A stretch of 64,000 nt of DNA from the NCBI GenBank assembly GCA_944319915.1, contig CALUEY010000009.1:1-64000 (forward strand), written 5' to 3'. Every line of letters begins with the position of its first letter. The stretch's first letter is position 1. The translations under genes and the position numbers were made by a program. Below, in pieces: positions 1 through 8,103 of the stretch. Below the pieces are notes generated by a model. It did no database searches, was not told the DNA's origin, and saw only the letters and a program-made list of their open reading frames with translations. The DNA is from an uncultured Prevotella sp. (lineage in GTDB: Bacteria; Bacteroidota; Bacteroidia; Bacteroidales; Bacteroidaceae).

Positions 1-31
1 TAAGGATTAAGCAAGAGGCAGCTGCTGCAAT

Positions 32-81
32 GAGTGCGGGCTGGCTTGCGGCCATTGGTGGCCGCAAGCCAGCCCGCACTC
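32..81 (+). terminator. Very strong intrinsic terminator hairpin
   Basis: A perfect 23-bp inverted repeat (32-54 and 59-81) with a 4-nt loop TTGG is followed by six T residues at 82-87. The T run is on the plus strand, so it best fits the end of a plus-strand gene lying left of the window. It also lies just beyond the 3' end of argF' on the other strand, where the stem alone could still block transcription. Confidence 0.85.
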
Positions 82-128
82 TTTTTTGTTTCTGCGGCGT
101 GCCGCCGGGCGGCAGGCAAGGCTGCCCG

Positions 129-1091
129 TCAGAGGGTTTGGAGCATGCGCTTTATCACCACCGAGGCGGATATCTCGCGGTTGGCGGCCTCGGGTATGAC
201 GAGCGACGAGGGGCTTTCTATCACGTCGTCGGTGACGATGAGGCCCCGGCGCACGGGCAGGCAGTGCATGAAGCGGCCTTTGTTTGTCACGGCCATGTGG
301 GCTTCGTCTATTGTCCAGCCCATGTCGCGGCTCAGTATCTTGCCGTAGTCGGCGGGGCGCGTTACGCCCGGGCAGCTCCAGTTCTTGGCGTAAACGAAGT
401 CGGCACCTTCGAGCGCTTTCATCTGGTCGTACTCCACGCGGGCCCCGCCGGCGAACTTGGGATCAAGCTCGTAGCCCTCGGGGTGGGTAATGACGAAGTC
501 TACGTCGGCGGCGTTCATCCACTGCGCAAACGAGTTTGGCACGGCCTGCGGCAGCGCGCGGCAGTGGGGCGCCCAGGTGAGCACTACCTTGGGGCGCGCC
601 TTTGGCTTGTGCTCCTCTATGGTGATGAGGTCGGCAAAGGCCTGCAGGGGGTGCACGGTGGCCGTCTCCATGGCGAACACGGGCTTGCCGCTATATTTTA
701 TGAACTGGTGGAGCACCGTCTCGGCGTAGTCGTATTCGCGGTCGGTCAGCCCGGCGAAGCTGCGCACGCCTATCATGTCGCAGTAGCAGCCCATCACGGG
801 TATGGCCTCGAGCAGGTGCTCGCTCTTGTCGCCGTCCATTATCACTCCGCGCTCGGTCTCCAGTTTCCAGGCCCCGGCGTTCACGTCGAGCACTATCACG
901 TTCATGCCCAGGTTCATGGCGGCCTTCTGCGTGCTGAGCCTTGTGCGCAGGCTGTTGTTGAAGAAAATCATGAGCAGCGTCTTGTTCTTGCCCAGGTGCT
1001 GGTACTTAAAGCGTTCTGCCTTTATCTCCCTTGCTTCGGCGAGGGCCTGGCCCAGGTCGCCGATGTCTTCTACGTTGATGAAAGAGTGCAT
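129..1091 (-). CDS. argF': N-succinylornithine (or N-acetylornithine) carbamoyltransferase
   Basis: The 320-aa protein transfers a carbamoyl group to an N-acylated ornithine, a cytoplasmic step of arginine synthesis in Bacteroidetes. Seen: the carbamoyl-phosphate motif SLRTR (residues 47-51), the motif HCLPVRR near the C-terminus, and a body that closely follows the Bacteroides fragilis enzyme as I remember it (for example LNLGMNVIVLD-like and EAIPVMGCYCD segments). The Bacteroides enzyme prefers N-succinylornithine, set by Pro90, while the Xanthomonas enzyme uses N-acetylornithine, set by Glu92. Here the aligned residue appears to be Ser90 (GDKSEHLLEA), so acyl preference is left open. It is the last gene of a proB-proA-argF' series, 58 bp after proA. 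Confidence 0.93.
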   Translation of the reverse strand: MHSFINVEDIGDLGQALAEAREIKAERFKYQHLGKNKTLLMIFFNNSLRTRLSTQKAAMNLGMNVIVLDVNAGAWKLETERGVIMDGDKSEHLLEAIPVMGCYCDMIGVRSFAGLTDREYDYAETVLHQFIKYSGKPVFAMETATVHPLQAFADLITIEEHKPKARPKVVLTWAPHCRALPQAVPNSFAQWMNAADVDFVITHPEGYELDPKFAGGARVEYDQMKALEGADFVYAKNWSCPGVTRPADYGKILSRDMGWTIDEAHMAVTNKGRFMHCLPVRRGLIVTDDVIESPSSLVIPEAANREISASVVIKRMLQTL

Positions 1092-1092
1092 A

Positions 1093-1120
1093 GAATTGAG
1101 AATTAAAAATTAAGGATTAA
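1093..1120. repeat. Heptamer array (GAATTAA type), 4 units
   Basis: On the plus strand the words GAATTGA, GAATTAA, AAATTAA and GGATTAA follow each other directly in the 58-bp spacer between proA and argF'. The same words recur at 3655-3689, 5970-5997 and 28760-28794. Confidence 0.7.
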
Positions 1121-1149
1121 AAAAGTATGTTGGCCGAGCCGTTGTATGC

Positions 1150-2397
1150 CTATGGCCGGGTTTGGCCTTCGCCGTCGATGAGCCACTTGTAGGTGCAAAT
1201 CTCCCGCAGGCCCATGGGGCCGCGCGGGCCAAGCTTCTGGGTGCTTATGCCTATCTCGGCGCCGAGGCCGAACTGCGCGCCGTCGGTGAAGCTGGTGGGG
1301 GCGTTTACGTAGACGCAGGCGGCGTCTGCCCGTGCTTGGAACTCGCGCGCGGCCTCACTGTCGGCAGTGATGATGCACTCGCTGTGGCCCGAGCCGTAGC
1401 GGGCTATGTGGTCCAGTGCCTCGTCTATCGAGCCTACGGTGCGCACGGCCATCTTGTAGTCCATGAACTCCGTGCCGAAGCTCTCCTCCGTGGCTGCCTG
1501 CAGCAGCGGGTCGGGGTAGTGGCCGGCGAGGGCCGCGAGGGCTTCGGGGTCGGCGTAGAGCGTCACCTGCTTTCCGGCCAGTGGCTCGCAGAGCGCGGGC
1601 AGGTCGGCGAGGCGCGCGCGGTGGACGATGAGGCAGTCGAGGGCGTTGCACACGCTTACGCGGCGCGTCTTGGCGTTGAGCACTATGCGGCGGCCCATGG
1701 CCAGGTCGCCGGCGGCGTCGAAATAAGTGTTCACCACGCCTGCCCCGGTCTCTATCACCGGTATGCGGGCCGTGCTGCGCACGAAGTCGATGAGCCTGCG
1801 CCCGCCGCGCGGTATGCACAGGTCGATGTAGCCCACGGCGGCCAGCATCTCGGCGGTGGCCTCGTGGGTGGATGGCAGCAGCGTCACGGCGGCCGTGTTG
1901 ATGCCGTGGCGGCGGAGCACGGCGTGTATCAGGGCCACGGCCTCGCGGTTGGAGCAGTCGGCATCCTTGCCGCCCTTCAGTACGCAGGCGTTGCCGCTCT
2001 TGAAGCAGAGGGCGAACACGTCGAAGGTTACGTTGGGGCGCGCCTCGTAGACCACGCCCACCACGCCGAACGGAACGCTCACCCGCCTTAGCCTGAGGCC
2101 GTTGGGCAGGGTGCGCTCGCAGCTCGTGATGCCCAGTGGCGAGGGCAGCGTGGCCACGTTGCGCATGTCGGCGGCTATGCTGTCGAGCCTGTCGGCTGTC
2201 AGCCGCAGGCGGTCATACAGCGGGTTGGCGGCATCCATGCGGGCCAGGTCATCGGCGTTGGCGGCGAGCAGGCCTTGCTTGCCGCCAGCAATGGCGTCGG
2301 CCACATCGTTGAGCACAAGGTTGCGCTCGGCGTCGGTAATCAGGGCGAGGCTGCGGCTTGCGGCCTTGGCCTCCTTGAATGTTTCGGTGTATGTCAT
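1150..2397 (-). CDS. proA: Glutamate-5-semialdehyde dehydrogenase (gamma-glutamyl phosphate reductase)
   Basis: The 415-aa enzyme makes the second step of proline synthesis, NADPH-dependent reduction of glutamyl-5-phosphate. Seen: the family's [18 protein letters not shown] segment (107-124), [14 protein letters not shown] (131-144), the catalytic cysteine C250 in RVSVCNAL, and a C-terminal segment [16 protein letters not shown] typical of ProA. Length matches the family. It follows proB on the same strand after a 180-bp spacer that carries a 9-nt minisatellite, and precedes argF'. The initiator ATG at 2397 gives [11 protein letters not shown], a normal N-terminus. Confidence 0.97.
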   Translation of the reverse strand: MTYTETFKEAKAASRSLALITDAERNLVLNDVADAIAGGKQGLLAANADDLARMDAANPLYDRLRLTADRLDSIAADMRNVATLPSPLGITSCERTLPNGLRLRRVSVPFGVVGVVYEARPNVTFDVFALCFKSGNACVLKGGKDADCSNREAVALIHAVLRRHGINTAAVTLLPSTHEATAEMLAAVGYIDLCIPRGGRRLIDFVRSTARIPVIETGAGVVNTYFDAAGDLAMGRRIVLNAKTRRVSVCNALDCLIVHRARLADLPALCEPLAGKQVTLYADPEALAALAGHYPDPLLQAATEESFGTEFMDYKMAVRTVGSIDEALDHIARYGSGHSECIITADSEAAREFQARADAACVYVNAPTSFTDGAQFGLGAEIGISTQKLGPRGPMGLREICTYKWLIDGEGQTRP

Positions 2398-2427
2398 AGC
2401 GGTAGTTTTTTTCTGGAGCCTTTCTTT

Positions 2428-2517
2428 GGGAGGGATGGGAGTACTGGGAGTACTGGGAGGGATGGGAGTACTGGGAGGGATGGGAGTTTTGGGAGGGCTG
2501 GGAAAGATGGGCGGGAA
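2428..2517. repeat. Minisatellite with 9-nt period, about 10 units
   Basis: Ten consecutive 9-nt units, each starting with GGG: GGGAGGGAT or GGGAGTACT mostly, then GGGAGTTTT, GGGAGGGCT, GGGAAAGAT and GGGCGGGAA. It fills half of the proB-proA spacer. The G-runs lie on the plus strand, that is the template strand for proBA transcription. Confidence 0.9.
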
Positions 2518-2577
2518 GCCAGGCTCTCAGTGGCCATTGGCTTAACTCATGATTCCTTACTCCAAGTTCCCGTTTCC

Positions 2578-3645
2578 TTACTCCAGGCACAGGTAGTCGT
2601 AGTGGATAAGCGGCTTCACGTCGTGCGTGCCTATGAGGCGTCGCGCCTCGCGGGCGGCGTATGCGGTGCGGCCGAGTCCTATGGTGCGCCCGTCGTCGGT
2701 GGCTATGGTTACGATGTCGCCCTCCTCAAAGTCGCCCTCTATGGCCGTCACGCCCACCAGTAGCAGGCTCACGGCCCGCTCGCCACGCAGGGCCTGGGCC
2801 GCCTTTTCGTTTATGCGCACAATGCCCTTGGCGAAGCTTGCGCTGTGGGCTATCCACTTCTTCATCGTAGATGCAGGCTCGGGGTTGGGCGTGAACTCCG
2901 TGTGGAGCGTTGCGTCGGGGTGGGCGATGAGTTCGGTCAGTATGCCGTCGCGTTTTCCGTTGGCAATGGCCACGCGTATGCCCTCGTCGGCCACCTTGCG
3001 CGCTATGCCGCACTTGGTGAGCATGCCGCCGCGCCCGAAGCCGCTCTTTTCGCGGCCTATGCAGGCAGTGAGGTCGCTGCCCGGTTTCACTCGTCGTATC
3101 ACCGAGGCGCCGGGCGTGCCGGGCGGGGCGTCGTATATGCCGTCAACGTTGCTCAGTATTATCAGTTCGTCGGCGTCCATCATCGAGGCGATGAGGCCCG
3201 ACAGCTCATCGTTGTCGGTAAACATCAGCTCGGTGACGCTCACCGTGTCGTTCTCGTTTACTATCGGTATGACGCCGTTTTCCACCATCACCGTCATGCA
3301 GGCCCGCTGGTTGAGGTATTCGCGGCGGGTGGCGAAACTCTCCTTCATGGTGAGTACCTGGCCCACGGGTATGCGGTATTCGCGGAAGAGGTCGTAGTAG
3401 AGGTTGATGAGCTTGGCCTGCCCCAGGGCGGAGAAGAGCTGGCGCTGCTCCACGCCGTCGAGCCTGTGGGCCACGCTCAGCTCGCCGCGCCCGCAGGCCA
3501 CGGCCCCGCTCGACACGAGAATTACCTCGTGGCCCTTGGCCCGCAGCTCGGCCACTTGGTCCACTATAGCCGACATCCGCGTTATGTCTAACCTTCCGTC
3601 GTCGCGTGTGAGCACGTTGCTGCCCACTTTTATCACTAATCGCAT
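2578..3645 (-). CDS. proB: Glutamate 5-kinase
   Basis: The 355-aa enzyme phosphorylates glutamate, the first and usually proline-inhibited step of proline synthesis. Seen: an amino-acid kinase domain (MRLVIKVGSNVLT at the start, VILVSSGAVACG at 41-52, IPIVNENDTVSV near 125, GFGRGGMLTK near 200) and a C-terminal PUA-like domain from about residue 265 (ALRGERAVSLLLVGVTAIEGDFEEGD). Full-length ProB of this domain order is normal. It is upstream of proA and argF' on the same strand, suggesting one proline/arginine unit. Confidence 0.97.
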   Translation of the reverse strand: MRLVIKVGSNVLTRDDGRLDITRMSAIVDQVAELRAKGHEVILVSSGAVACGRGELSVAHRLDGVEQRQLFSALGQAKLINLYYDLFREYRIPVGQVLTMKESFATRREYLNQRACMTVMVENGVIPIVNENDTVSVTELMFTDNDELSGLIASMMDADELIILSNVDGIYDAPPGTPGASVIRRVKPGSDLTACIGREKSGFGRGGMLTKCGIARKVADEGIRVAIANGKRDGILTELIAHPDATLHTEFTPNPEPASTMKKWIAHSASFAKGIVRINEKAAQALRGERAVSLLLVGVTAIEGDFEEGDIVTIATDDGRTIGLGRTAYAAREARRLIGTHDVKPLIHYDYLCLE

Positions 3646-3654
3646 GAAAGCTAA

Positions 3655-3689
3655 AAATTAAGAGTTAAGAATTAAGAATTAAGAAAGAA
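3655..3689. repeat. Heptamer array (GAATTAA type), 4-5 units
   Basis: AAATTAA, GAGTTAA, GAATTAA, GAATTAA and GAAAGAA run directly on, just upstream of the proB start codon on the minus-strand gene order. Same word set as the arrays at 1093, 5970 and 28760. Confidence 0.75.
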
Positions 3690-3762
3690 TGCGGGCCAAG
3701 CCGAGTTTGTGAGGATGATGGTGGCATCCGATGTTTTCGCGCCACGTTTTCTGGCGCAGCCA

Positions 3763-3790
3763 ATTCTTCATTCTTCACTCTTCGTTCTTC
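3763..3790. repeat. Heptamer array (GAAGAAT type) at the 3' end of the synthetase gene
   Basis: On the plus strand ATTCTTC, ATTCTTC, ACTCTTC and GTTCTTC follow one another. The stop codon of the acyl-CoA synthetase gene (3775-3777) lies inside the array, so the last residues of the protein (KMKNEE) are encoded by the repeat. Confidence 0.7.
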
Positions 3791-5445
3791 ATTTTCTTGT
3801 CTTTCTCGCGTATCTCCACGCGGCGTATCTTGCCGCTGATGGTCTTGGGCAGCTCGTCCACGAACTCGATGACGCGCGGATACTTGTAGGGCGCGGTCTC
3901 GTGCTTCACGTGGTCCTGCAGTTCCTTCACCAGCTCGTCGCCGGCACGGTCGCGCCACGCCTTGCTCAGCACTATGGTGGCCTTCACCACCATGCCGCGT
4001 ATCTCGTCGGGCACGCCCGTTATGGCGCATTCCATCACGGCGGGGTGGGTCATCAGGGCGCTCTCCACTTCGAACGGGCCTATGCGGTAGCCGCTGCTCT
4101 TTATCACGTCGTCGATGCGGCCCACGAACCAGTAGTAGCCGTCCTCGTCGCGCCATGCCTCGTCGCCCGTGTGGTAAACGCCGTCGTGCCAGGCCTGGCG
4201 CGTAAGCTCCTCGTCGCGGTAGTACTCCTTGAACAGGCCTATGGGCTTGCCCTTGTCTGTGCGTATCACTATCTCGCCCTTCTCGCCGTCCTCGCAGGGA
4301 GTGCCGTCGGGCTTTACGAGGTCGATGTCGTACTGCGGGTTGGGCAGGCCCATGGAGCCGGGCTTAGGCTCGGTCCAGGGCATGGTGCCGAGGGTCATGG
4401 TGGTCTCGGTCTGTCCGAAGCCCTCCATGAGGCGTATGCCCGTCAGCTTCAGGAACTTGTCGTACACGGCGGGGTTGAGCGCCTCGCCTGCTGTGGTGCA
4501 GTAGCGCAGGGAGGAGAGGTCGTATTTAGAGAAATCCTCGTGGATCATGAAGCGGTAGACCGTTGGCGGGGCGCAGAACGACGTTATGTGGTACTTCTCT
4601 ATCTGGCGCAGTATCTTGTCGGCGGTGAACTTCTCGTGGTCGAACACGAACACCGCCGCACCGGCGAACCACTGGCCGTAGAGCTTGCCCCACACGGCCT
4701 TGCCCCAGCCCGTGTCGGCCACGGTGAGGTGGATGCTGTCTTCCGCGAGGTTGTGCCAGAACACGCCGGTGGTGAGGTGGCCCAGGGCGTAGAGGAAGTC
4801 GTGGGCCACCATCTTCGGCTCGCCGCTCGTGCCGCTGGTGAAGTACATCAGCATCGTGTCGGAGTTGTCGTTGGGGTGCTCCGGGCGCACGAACGCCGGT
4901 GCCTCGGGCCACTCGCGGTGCCAGTCGTGGAAGCCCGCCGGCACCTCCGGGCCAACGCTCACGAGCACCTTCACCGATGGGCTCTCGGCCATTGCCGCGC
5001 TCACCTGGCTTAGCACGTAGCTCTCGCCCACGCACACTATGGCCTTGATGCCGGCGCGGGTGTTACGGTAAACGATGTCGTGCTTCGTGAGCATGTGCGT
5101 GGCCGGTATGGCCACGGCGCCTATCTTGTGCAGCGCCAGCATCGACAGCCAGAACTCGTAGCGGCGCTTGAGTATGAGCATCACCATGTCGCCCTTGCCG
5201 ATGCCCAGTTGCATGAAGTAGGCCGCCGTGCGGTCGCTCTGCTCCTTGAGGTCCTTGAACGTGAACTTGCGGCACGCGCCCTCGTCGTTGGTCCAGATGA
5301 GGGCCACCTTGTCGGGCTTTTCCTCTGCCCATACGTCCATCACGTCGTAGGCGAAGTTGAACCTTTCAGGCACGATGAACTGAAGGTTCTTCTTGTAGTC
5401 ATCCTGAGAAGTGAAGCTTGTTTGCTTCAGAAATCTTTCTATCAT
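3775..5445 (-). CDS. AMP-forming acyl-CoA synthetase (acetyl/medium-chain type)
   Basis: The 556-aa protein belongs to the adenylate-forming ANL family and should activate a carboxylic acid to its CoA thioester with ATP. Seen: the P-loop motif YFTSGTSGEPKMV (about 209-221), TTAGEALN, GFGQTETT, the A8 hinge region YHTGDEAWRDEDGYYWFVGRIDDVIKSSG in pieces, and the catalytic lysine motif PKTISGKIRR near the C-terminus. Overall it resembles the medium-chain/acetyl synthetases (ACSM type); the acid is not readable. The C-terminal tail KKMKNEE comes from a heptamer repeat. It lies 545 bp downstream of a XRE-cupin regulator on the same strand. Confidence 0.93.
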   Translation of the reverse strand: MIERFLKQTSFTSQDDYKKNLQFIVPERFNFAYDVMDVWAEEKPDKVALIWTNDEGACRKFTFKDLKEQSDRTAAYFMQLGIGKGDMVMLILKRRYEFWLSMLALHKIGAVAIPATHMLTKHDIVYRNTRAGIKAIVCVGESYVLSQVSAAMAESPSVKVLVSVGPEVPAGFHDWHREWPEAPAFVRPEHPNDNSDTMLMYFTSGTSGEPKMVAHDFLYALGHLTTGVFWHNLAEDSIHLTVADTGWGKAVWGKLYGQWFAGAAVFVFDHEKFTADKILRQIEKYHITSFCAPPTVYRFMIHEDFSKYDLSSLRYCTTAGEALNPAVYDKFLKLTGIRLMEGFGQTETTMTLGTMPWTEPKPGSMGLPNPQYDIDLVKPDGTPCEDGEKGEIVIRTDKGKPIGLFKEYYRDEELTRQAWHDGVYHTGDEAWRDEDGYYWFVGRIDDVIKSSGYRIGPFEVESALMTHPAVMECAITGVPDEIRGMVVKATIVLSKAWRDRAGDELVKELQDHVKHETAPYKYPRVIEFVDELPKTISGKIRRVEIREKDKKMKNEE

Positions 5446-5662
5446 CTTTTGTCTTGTTTTATTGCGGAGTTGGTTTGAGAGGTTGTATTATGCGGAGTTG
5501 TTTTTTACTGAGTCGTATTTCAGAAGTTAAGGAGTTAAGACAAATGCTTGCCACGCTGCTCCATCCACGATGCAGTAATGATGTGGCCGTGCTTCTGCTT
5601 TGATGCTTCCACGTTTCTCCCACGTTGTGGTTATGCTTCCTGCTGTGGTGCTCCACGTTTCT

Positions 5663-5800
5663 CCCACGTTGTGGCGGGTTTGTAACCCGCCACCATCCGT
5701 TGCCGGGTCTGAGACCCGGGGAAGTGCATCAGTAAGTGGTAGCGCGGGTTGCAACCCCGCTCCCCTATGCAGGCGGGTTGCAAACCCGCCTGAACGTGGG
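5663..5800 (+). repeat. Composite four-hairpin element, diverged copy (138 bp)
   Basis: It starts with CCCACGTT (5663-5670) and ends with AACGTGGG (5793-5800). Between lie four hairpins: 5671-5693 (10-bp arms around TGT), 5703-5719 (CCGGGTCT/AGACCCGG), an imperfect one near 5743-5760, and 5771-5791 (AGGCGGGTT/AACCCGCCT). Order and length match the 139-bp copies at 21119, 21816 and 27683, but the unpaired spacer is diverged. Confidence 0.85.
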
Positions 5801-5955
5801 TGTGTATGTGTGTGGCCTTGTTCCTACTGTGGTGTTCCACGTTTCTCCCACGTTGATGAACGTGGTGCAAACCCACCTGAACGTTGTTGAGTACGTTGAT
5901 GAACGTGAGGGCAAACCCGCCTAAACGTGGGTGAGTACGTTGATGAGCGTGGGTA
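5801..5955 (+). repeat. Degenerate array of ACGT-containing words after the element
   Basis: Broken copies of AACGTGGG, CCCACGTT and half-hairpins (GCAAACCCGCCT) are spaced at about 12-24 nt. With the element before it, this accounts for most of the 545-bp gap between the regulator and synthetase genes. No gene is visible in the gap. Confidence 0.65.
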
Positions 5956-5969
5956 TCTAAGTGATTTTC

Positions 5970-5997
5970 TTAATTTTTAATTCTTAACTCTTAAATC
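5970..5997. repeat. Heptamer array (TTAATTC type), 4 units
   Basis: TTAATTT, TTAATTC, TTAACTC and TTAAATC run directly on. The TAA stop codon of the XRE-cupin gene (5991-5993 on the complement) lies inside it. Confidence 0.75.
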
Positions 5998-6545
5998 ACT
6001 ACCACGAGGAATTTCACCGGCTTTCCGTCGAGCGCCCTCATGCAGTGGGGTTGCGTGGCGTCGAAGTAGATGCTGTCGCCCTCGCCCAGCTCCATCACCT
6101 TGTCGCCGATGGTAATCTCCATGCGGCCCTCCACGATGTAGTTGAACTCCTGGCCGTCGTGCGAGTTCTTGCTATACTTGCGGTCGCCCGGCAGGGGGTC
6201 CACCTGCGTGAGGAAGGGATCAACCTTGCGCCCGCGGAAGCCGCTGGCTAAGCTTTGGTACTTGTACTCCTTGCGCCGCTCCACGCTCAGCCCTTGGCCC
6301 TTGCGCGTGAGGAAGTAGGCGCTCATGCGCGGCTCCTCGCCGAAGAGCAGCACGTCGAGCGATATGCCGTAGCGCTTGGATATGCGCGAGAGGCGGTAGA
6401 CCGACGGGTCGGCCTCGCCGGCCTCTATCTTGAGGTAGTGCTCAAGGGTTATGCCGCACAGCTCTGCCACCTCCTCTGCCGGGATGTCGAGCACCTCGCG
6501 CAGCCCTTTCAGCCTTTCTCCTATTTGCTTTATTGCTTCGTCCAT
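5991..6545 (-). CDS. XRE-family regulator with C-terminal cupin domain
   Basis: The 184-aa protein has an N-terminal helix-turn-helix of the Cro/C1 type (about 7-65: IGERLKGLREVLDIPAEEVAELCG, LEHYLKIEAGEADPS in pieces) and a C-terminal cupin barrel (about 110-184: NSHDGQEFNYIVEGRMEITI, LGEGDSIYFDATQPHCM). Such proteins are DNA-binding regulators whose cupin senses a small ligand. It stands upstream of the acyl-CoA synthetase on the same strand, and control of that gene is a reasonable inference. A -7 box TATTTTTG lies about 25 bp upstream of the start. Confidence 0.9.
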   Translation of the reverse strand: MDEAIKQIGERLKGLREVLDIPAEEVAELCGITLEHYLKIEAGEADPSVYRLSRISKRYGISLDVLLFGEEPRMSAYFLTRKGQGLSVERRKEYKYQSLASGFRGRKVDPFLTQVDPLPGDRKYSKNSHDGQEFNYIVEGRMEITIGDKVMELGEGDSIYFDATQPHCMRALDGKPVKFLVVVI

Positions 6546-6569
6546 AGATTGAAATCATTTTAAATCGTA

Positions 6570-6577
6570 CAAAAATA
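6570..6577 (-). promoter_or_regulatory. -7 box TATTTTTG of the XRE-cupin gene
   Basis: On the minus strand TATTTTTG fits the Bacteroidetes -7 consensus TAnnTTTG and lies about 25 bp before the start codon. No convincing -33 TTTG is seen. Confidence 0.5.
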
Positions 6578-6745
6578 CTAATTATCCGTGACATATTGCC
6601 GCTTTCGTGGCAATATTTAACTATATTCAGCATATCGCCCCGTTCGTAGGCGAAAGTGGCTCTTCCGGCCACTCATGATTGCAAACCCGCTGCTACGGAT
6701 GTTTGCTTATACCGAACTCACGTTAACTCCTTCAGCTCCAATTTC

Positions 6746-7666
6746 TCAAGGATGTCTCGGCCTTATGCGCTTGAGCAGCTGCGTAAGGTTTTCTTTTATG
6801 CTGCGGTTGAGTATAACCAGGACTACAGCAGCCAATATGAGCGTTATTCCTACGGCCTCGCTCAACGTGAAATCCTCGCCAAAAACTATCGCACCGATGC
6901 ACACCGCCGTGACAGGCTCAAGCGCACCGAGGATTGAAGTGAGCGTGCCGCCGATGTTGCGCACGGCCAGCAGCAACGTGATGTTTGATATTACGGTAGG
7001 CGCAACGGCCAGCAGCACAACATTGACCGTCGACACGGCGTCGGGCAAGGGCTGCACGCCATCGCCGAGGCAGTTCTTTACGGCGAACATCAGCGTGGTG
7101 AACACAAAGACGTAGAACGCCAGCTTGCGGCTGTGCATATCCCTTACGCGCGACTTGTTCACGGCGATTATATAGCTTGCATACCCCACGGCAGAAAGCA
7201 GCACCACGCCTACCCCGGCCGGGTCGAGCCTCAGTTCCGTGCCGTTGAGCGAAAGTTTTGCCACTCCGGCTATAGCCAGCACAACGGCGGTCCACGTAAC
7301 CCACGACGCCTTTTCCCTGAAAAGCGCGAACATAAGCAGCGTTACGAACACCGGGTAAGTAAAGTGGAGCGTAGTGGCAACGCCTGCGCCCATGGACTCG
7401 TAGCCATAAAGCAGGAACATTGACGAGGCAGTATAAAACACCGCCAGCAACATGATGACCCCCAGGTCGCGCCAGATTACCTTGAACGACTCCTTCTTGA
7501 CAACCATAATCAGCGCCAATGCCGCCGTAGCCGTAATGAAACGGTAAAACAATATGGAGTCTGACGCCATGCCCTTCTGCATCAACGGCAGCGTGAACAG
7601 CGGAATGAGACCGAACGTGACCGATGTGGCCACGCCGTACATAAAGCCCTTTACCTTAGCATTCAT
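6746..7666 (-). CDS. DMT-superfamily permease (two EamA domains)
   Basis: The 306-aa inner-membrane protein has about ten hydrophobic segments in two similar halves (for example GFMYGVATSVTFGLIPLF near the start, and ISNITLLLAVRN with ILGALEPVTAVCIGAIVFGED in the second half), the pattern of EamA/RhaT-type exporters. The signature ALEPVTAV is typical of the second EamA repeat. Substrate cannot be predicted. It ends 200 bp before the XRE-cupin gene on the same strand; the -7 box TACCTTTG lies about 30 bp before its start. Confidence 0.9.
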   Translation of the reverse strand: MNAKVKGFMYGVATSVTFGLIPLFTLPLMQKGMASDSILFYRFITATAALALIMVVKKESFKVIWRDLGVIMLLAVFYTASSMFLLYGYESMGAGVATTLHFTYPVFVTLLMFALFREKASWVTWTAVVLAIAGVAKLSLNGTELRLDPAGVGVVLLSAVGYASYIIAVNKSRVRDMHSRKLAFYVFVFTTLMFAVKNCLGDGVQPLPDAVSTVNVVLLAVAPTVISNITLLLAVRNIGGTLTSILGALEPVTAVCIGAIVFGEDFTLSEAVGITLILAAVVLVILNRSIKENLTQLLKRIRPRHP

Positions 7667-7695
7667 ACATTTACATGTAAATCAGATTCGGAGTG

Positions 7696-7703
7696 CAAAG
7701 GTA
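7696..7703 (-). promoter_or_regulatory. -7 box TACCTTTG of the permease gene
   Basis: TACCTTTG on the minus strand fits TAnnTTTG. The inverted-repeat element A begins only about 12 bp further upstream, where the -33 box would be expected. Confidence 0.55.
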
Positions 7704-7715
7704 CAAACTTAACTG

Positions 7716-7889
7716 AGAAGCTGTTTTGATTCTATCAAAAATGAATTTATCTCAGTCGTTTTGAATGCCTTTTCGGCCATGTTCGTCCGTTTGTTTCGTC
7801 ACATAGCCCGCTATGCTCCTCGCCAAACGGGCAAATATGCCTCGAAAATTCAGTTCAAACCGACAGTTGATAAAATCAAAAAAGCTTCT
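7716..7889. repeat. MITE-like inverted-repeat element, copy A (about 174 bp)
   Basis: The ends AGAAGCTGTTTTGAT (from 7716) and ATCAAAAAAGCTTCT (to 7889) are inverted repeats, and the match goes on imperfectly inwards. The centre has TTTCGTCA and TAGCCCGCT. A second copy with the same ends and centre lies at 60674-60870. No open reading frame of its own. Between this and the terminator at 8021 nothing else is recognised. Confidence 0.65.
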
Positions 7890-8020
7890 GAGAAAAAAAA
7901 CAAATACATTCCGTCAATTCTTCCGGCCGGAAAACATTGGCACGGCATAAAACTCATCCGGCAAAACCATACAACGTATGGCATCTTTCACCCAGTAAAA
8001 GGCCATGTTCCATGGCGCAG

Positions 8021-8056
8021 AAAGGCCGCCTTTCGGAGCACGAAAGGCGGCCTTTT
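8021..8056 (-). terminator. Terminator of the secreted-protein cluster
   Basis: A 15-bp inverted repeat (8021-8035 with 8041-8055, core AAGGCCGCCTTTCG) with a 5-nt loop ends in T-rich sequence on both strands. It lies 48 bp beyond the stop codon of the 2244-aa protein gene. Confidence 0.75.
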
Positions 8057-8103
8057 ATGAAGACACCGCTCAACGGGTGTAATTTCAGAGTTCAGCCGTT
8101 GGC

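Noticed and set aside
32-81. Hairpin as terminator of argF'
   Set aside because: The T run is on the plus strand only, so it mainly serves a plus-strand gene left of the window; the stem alone could have a minor effect on argF'.
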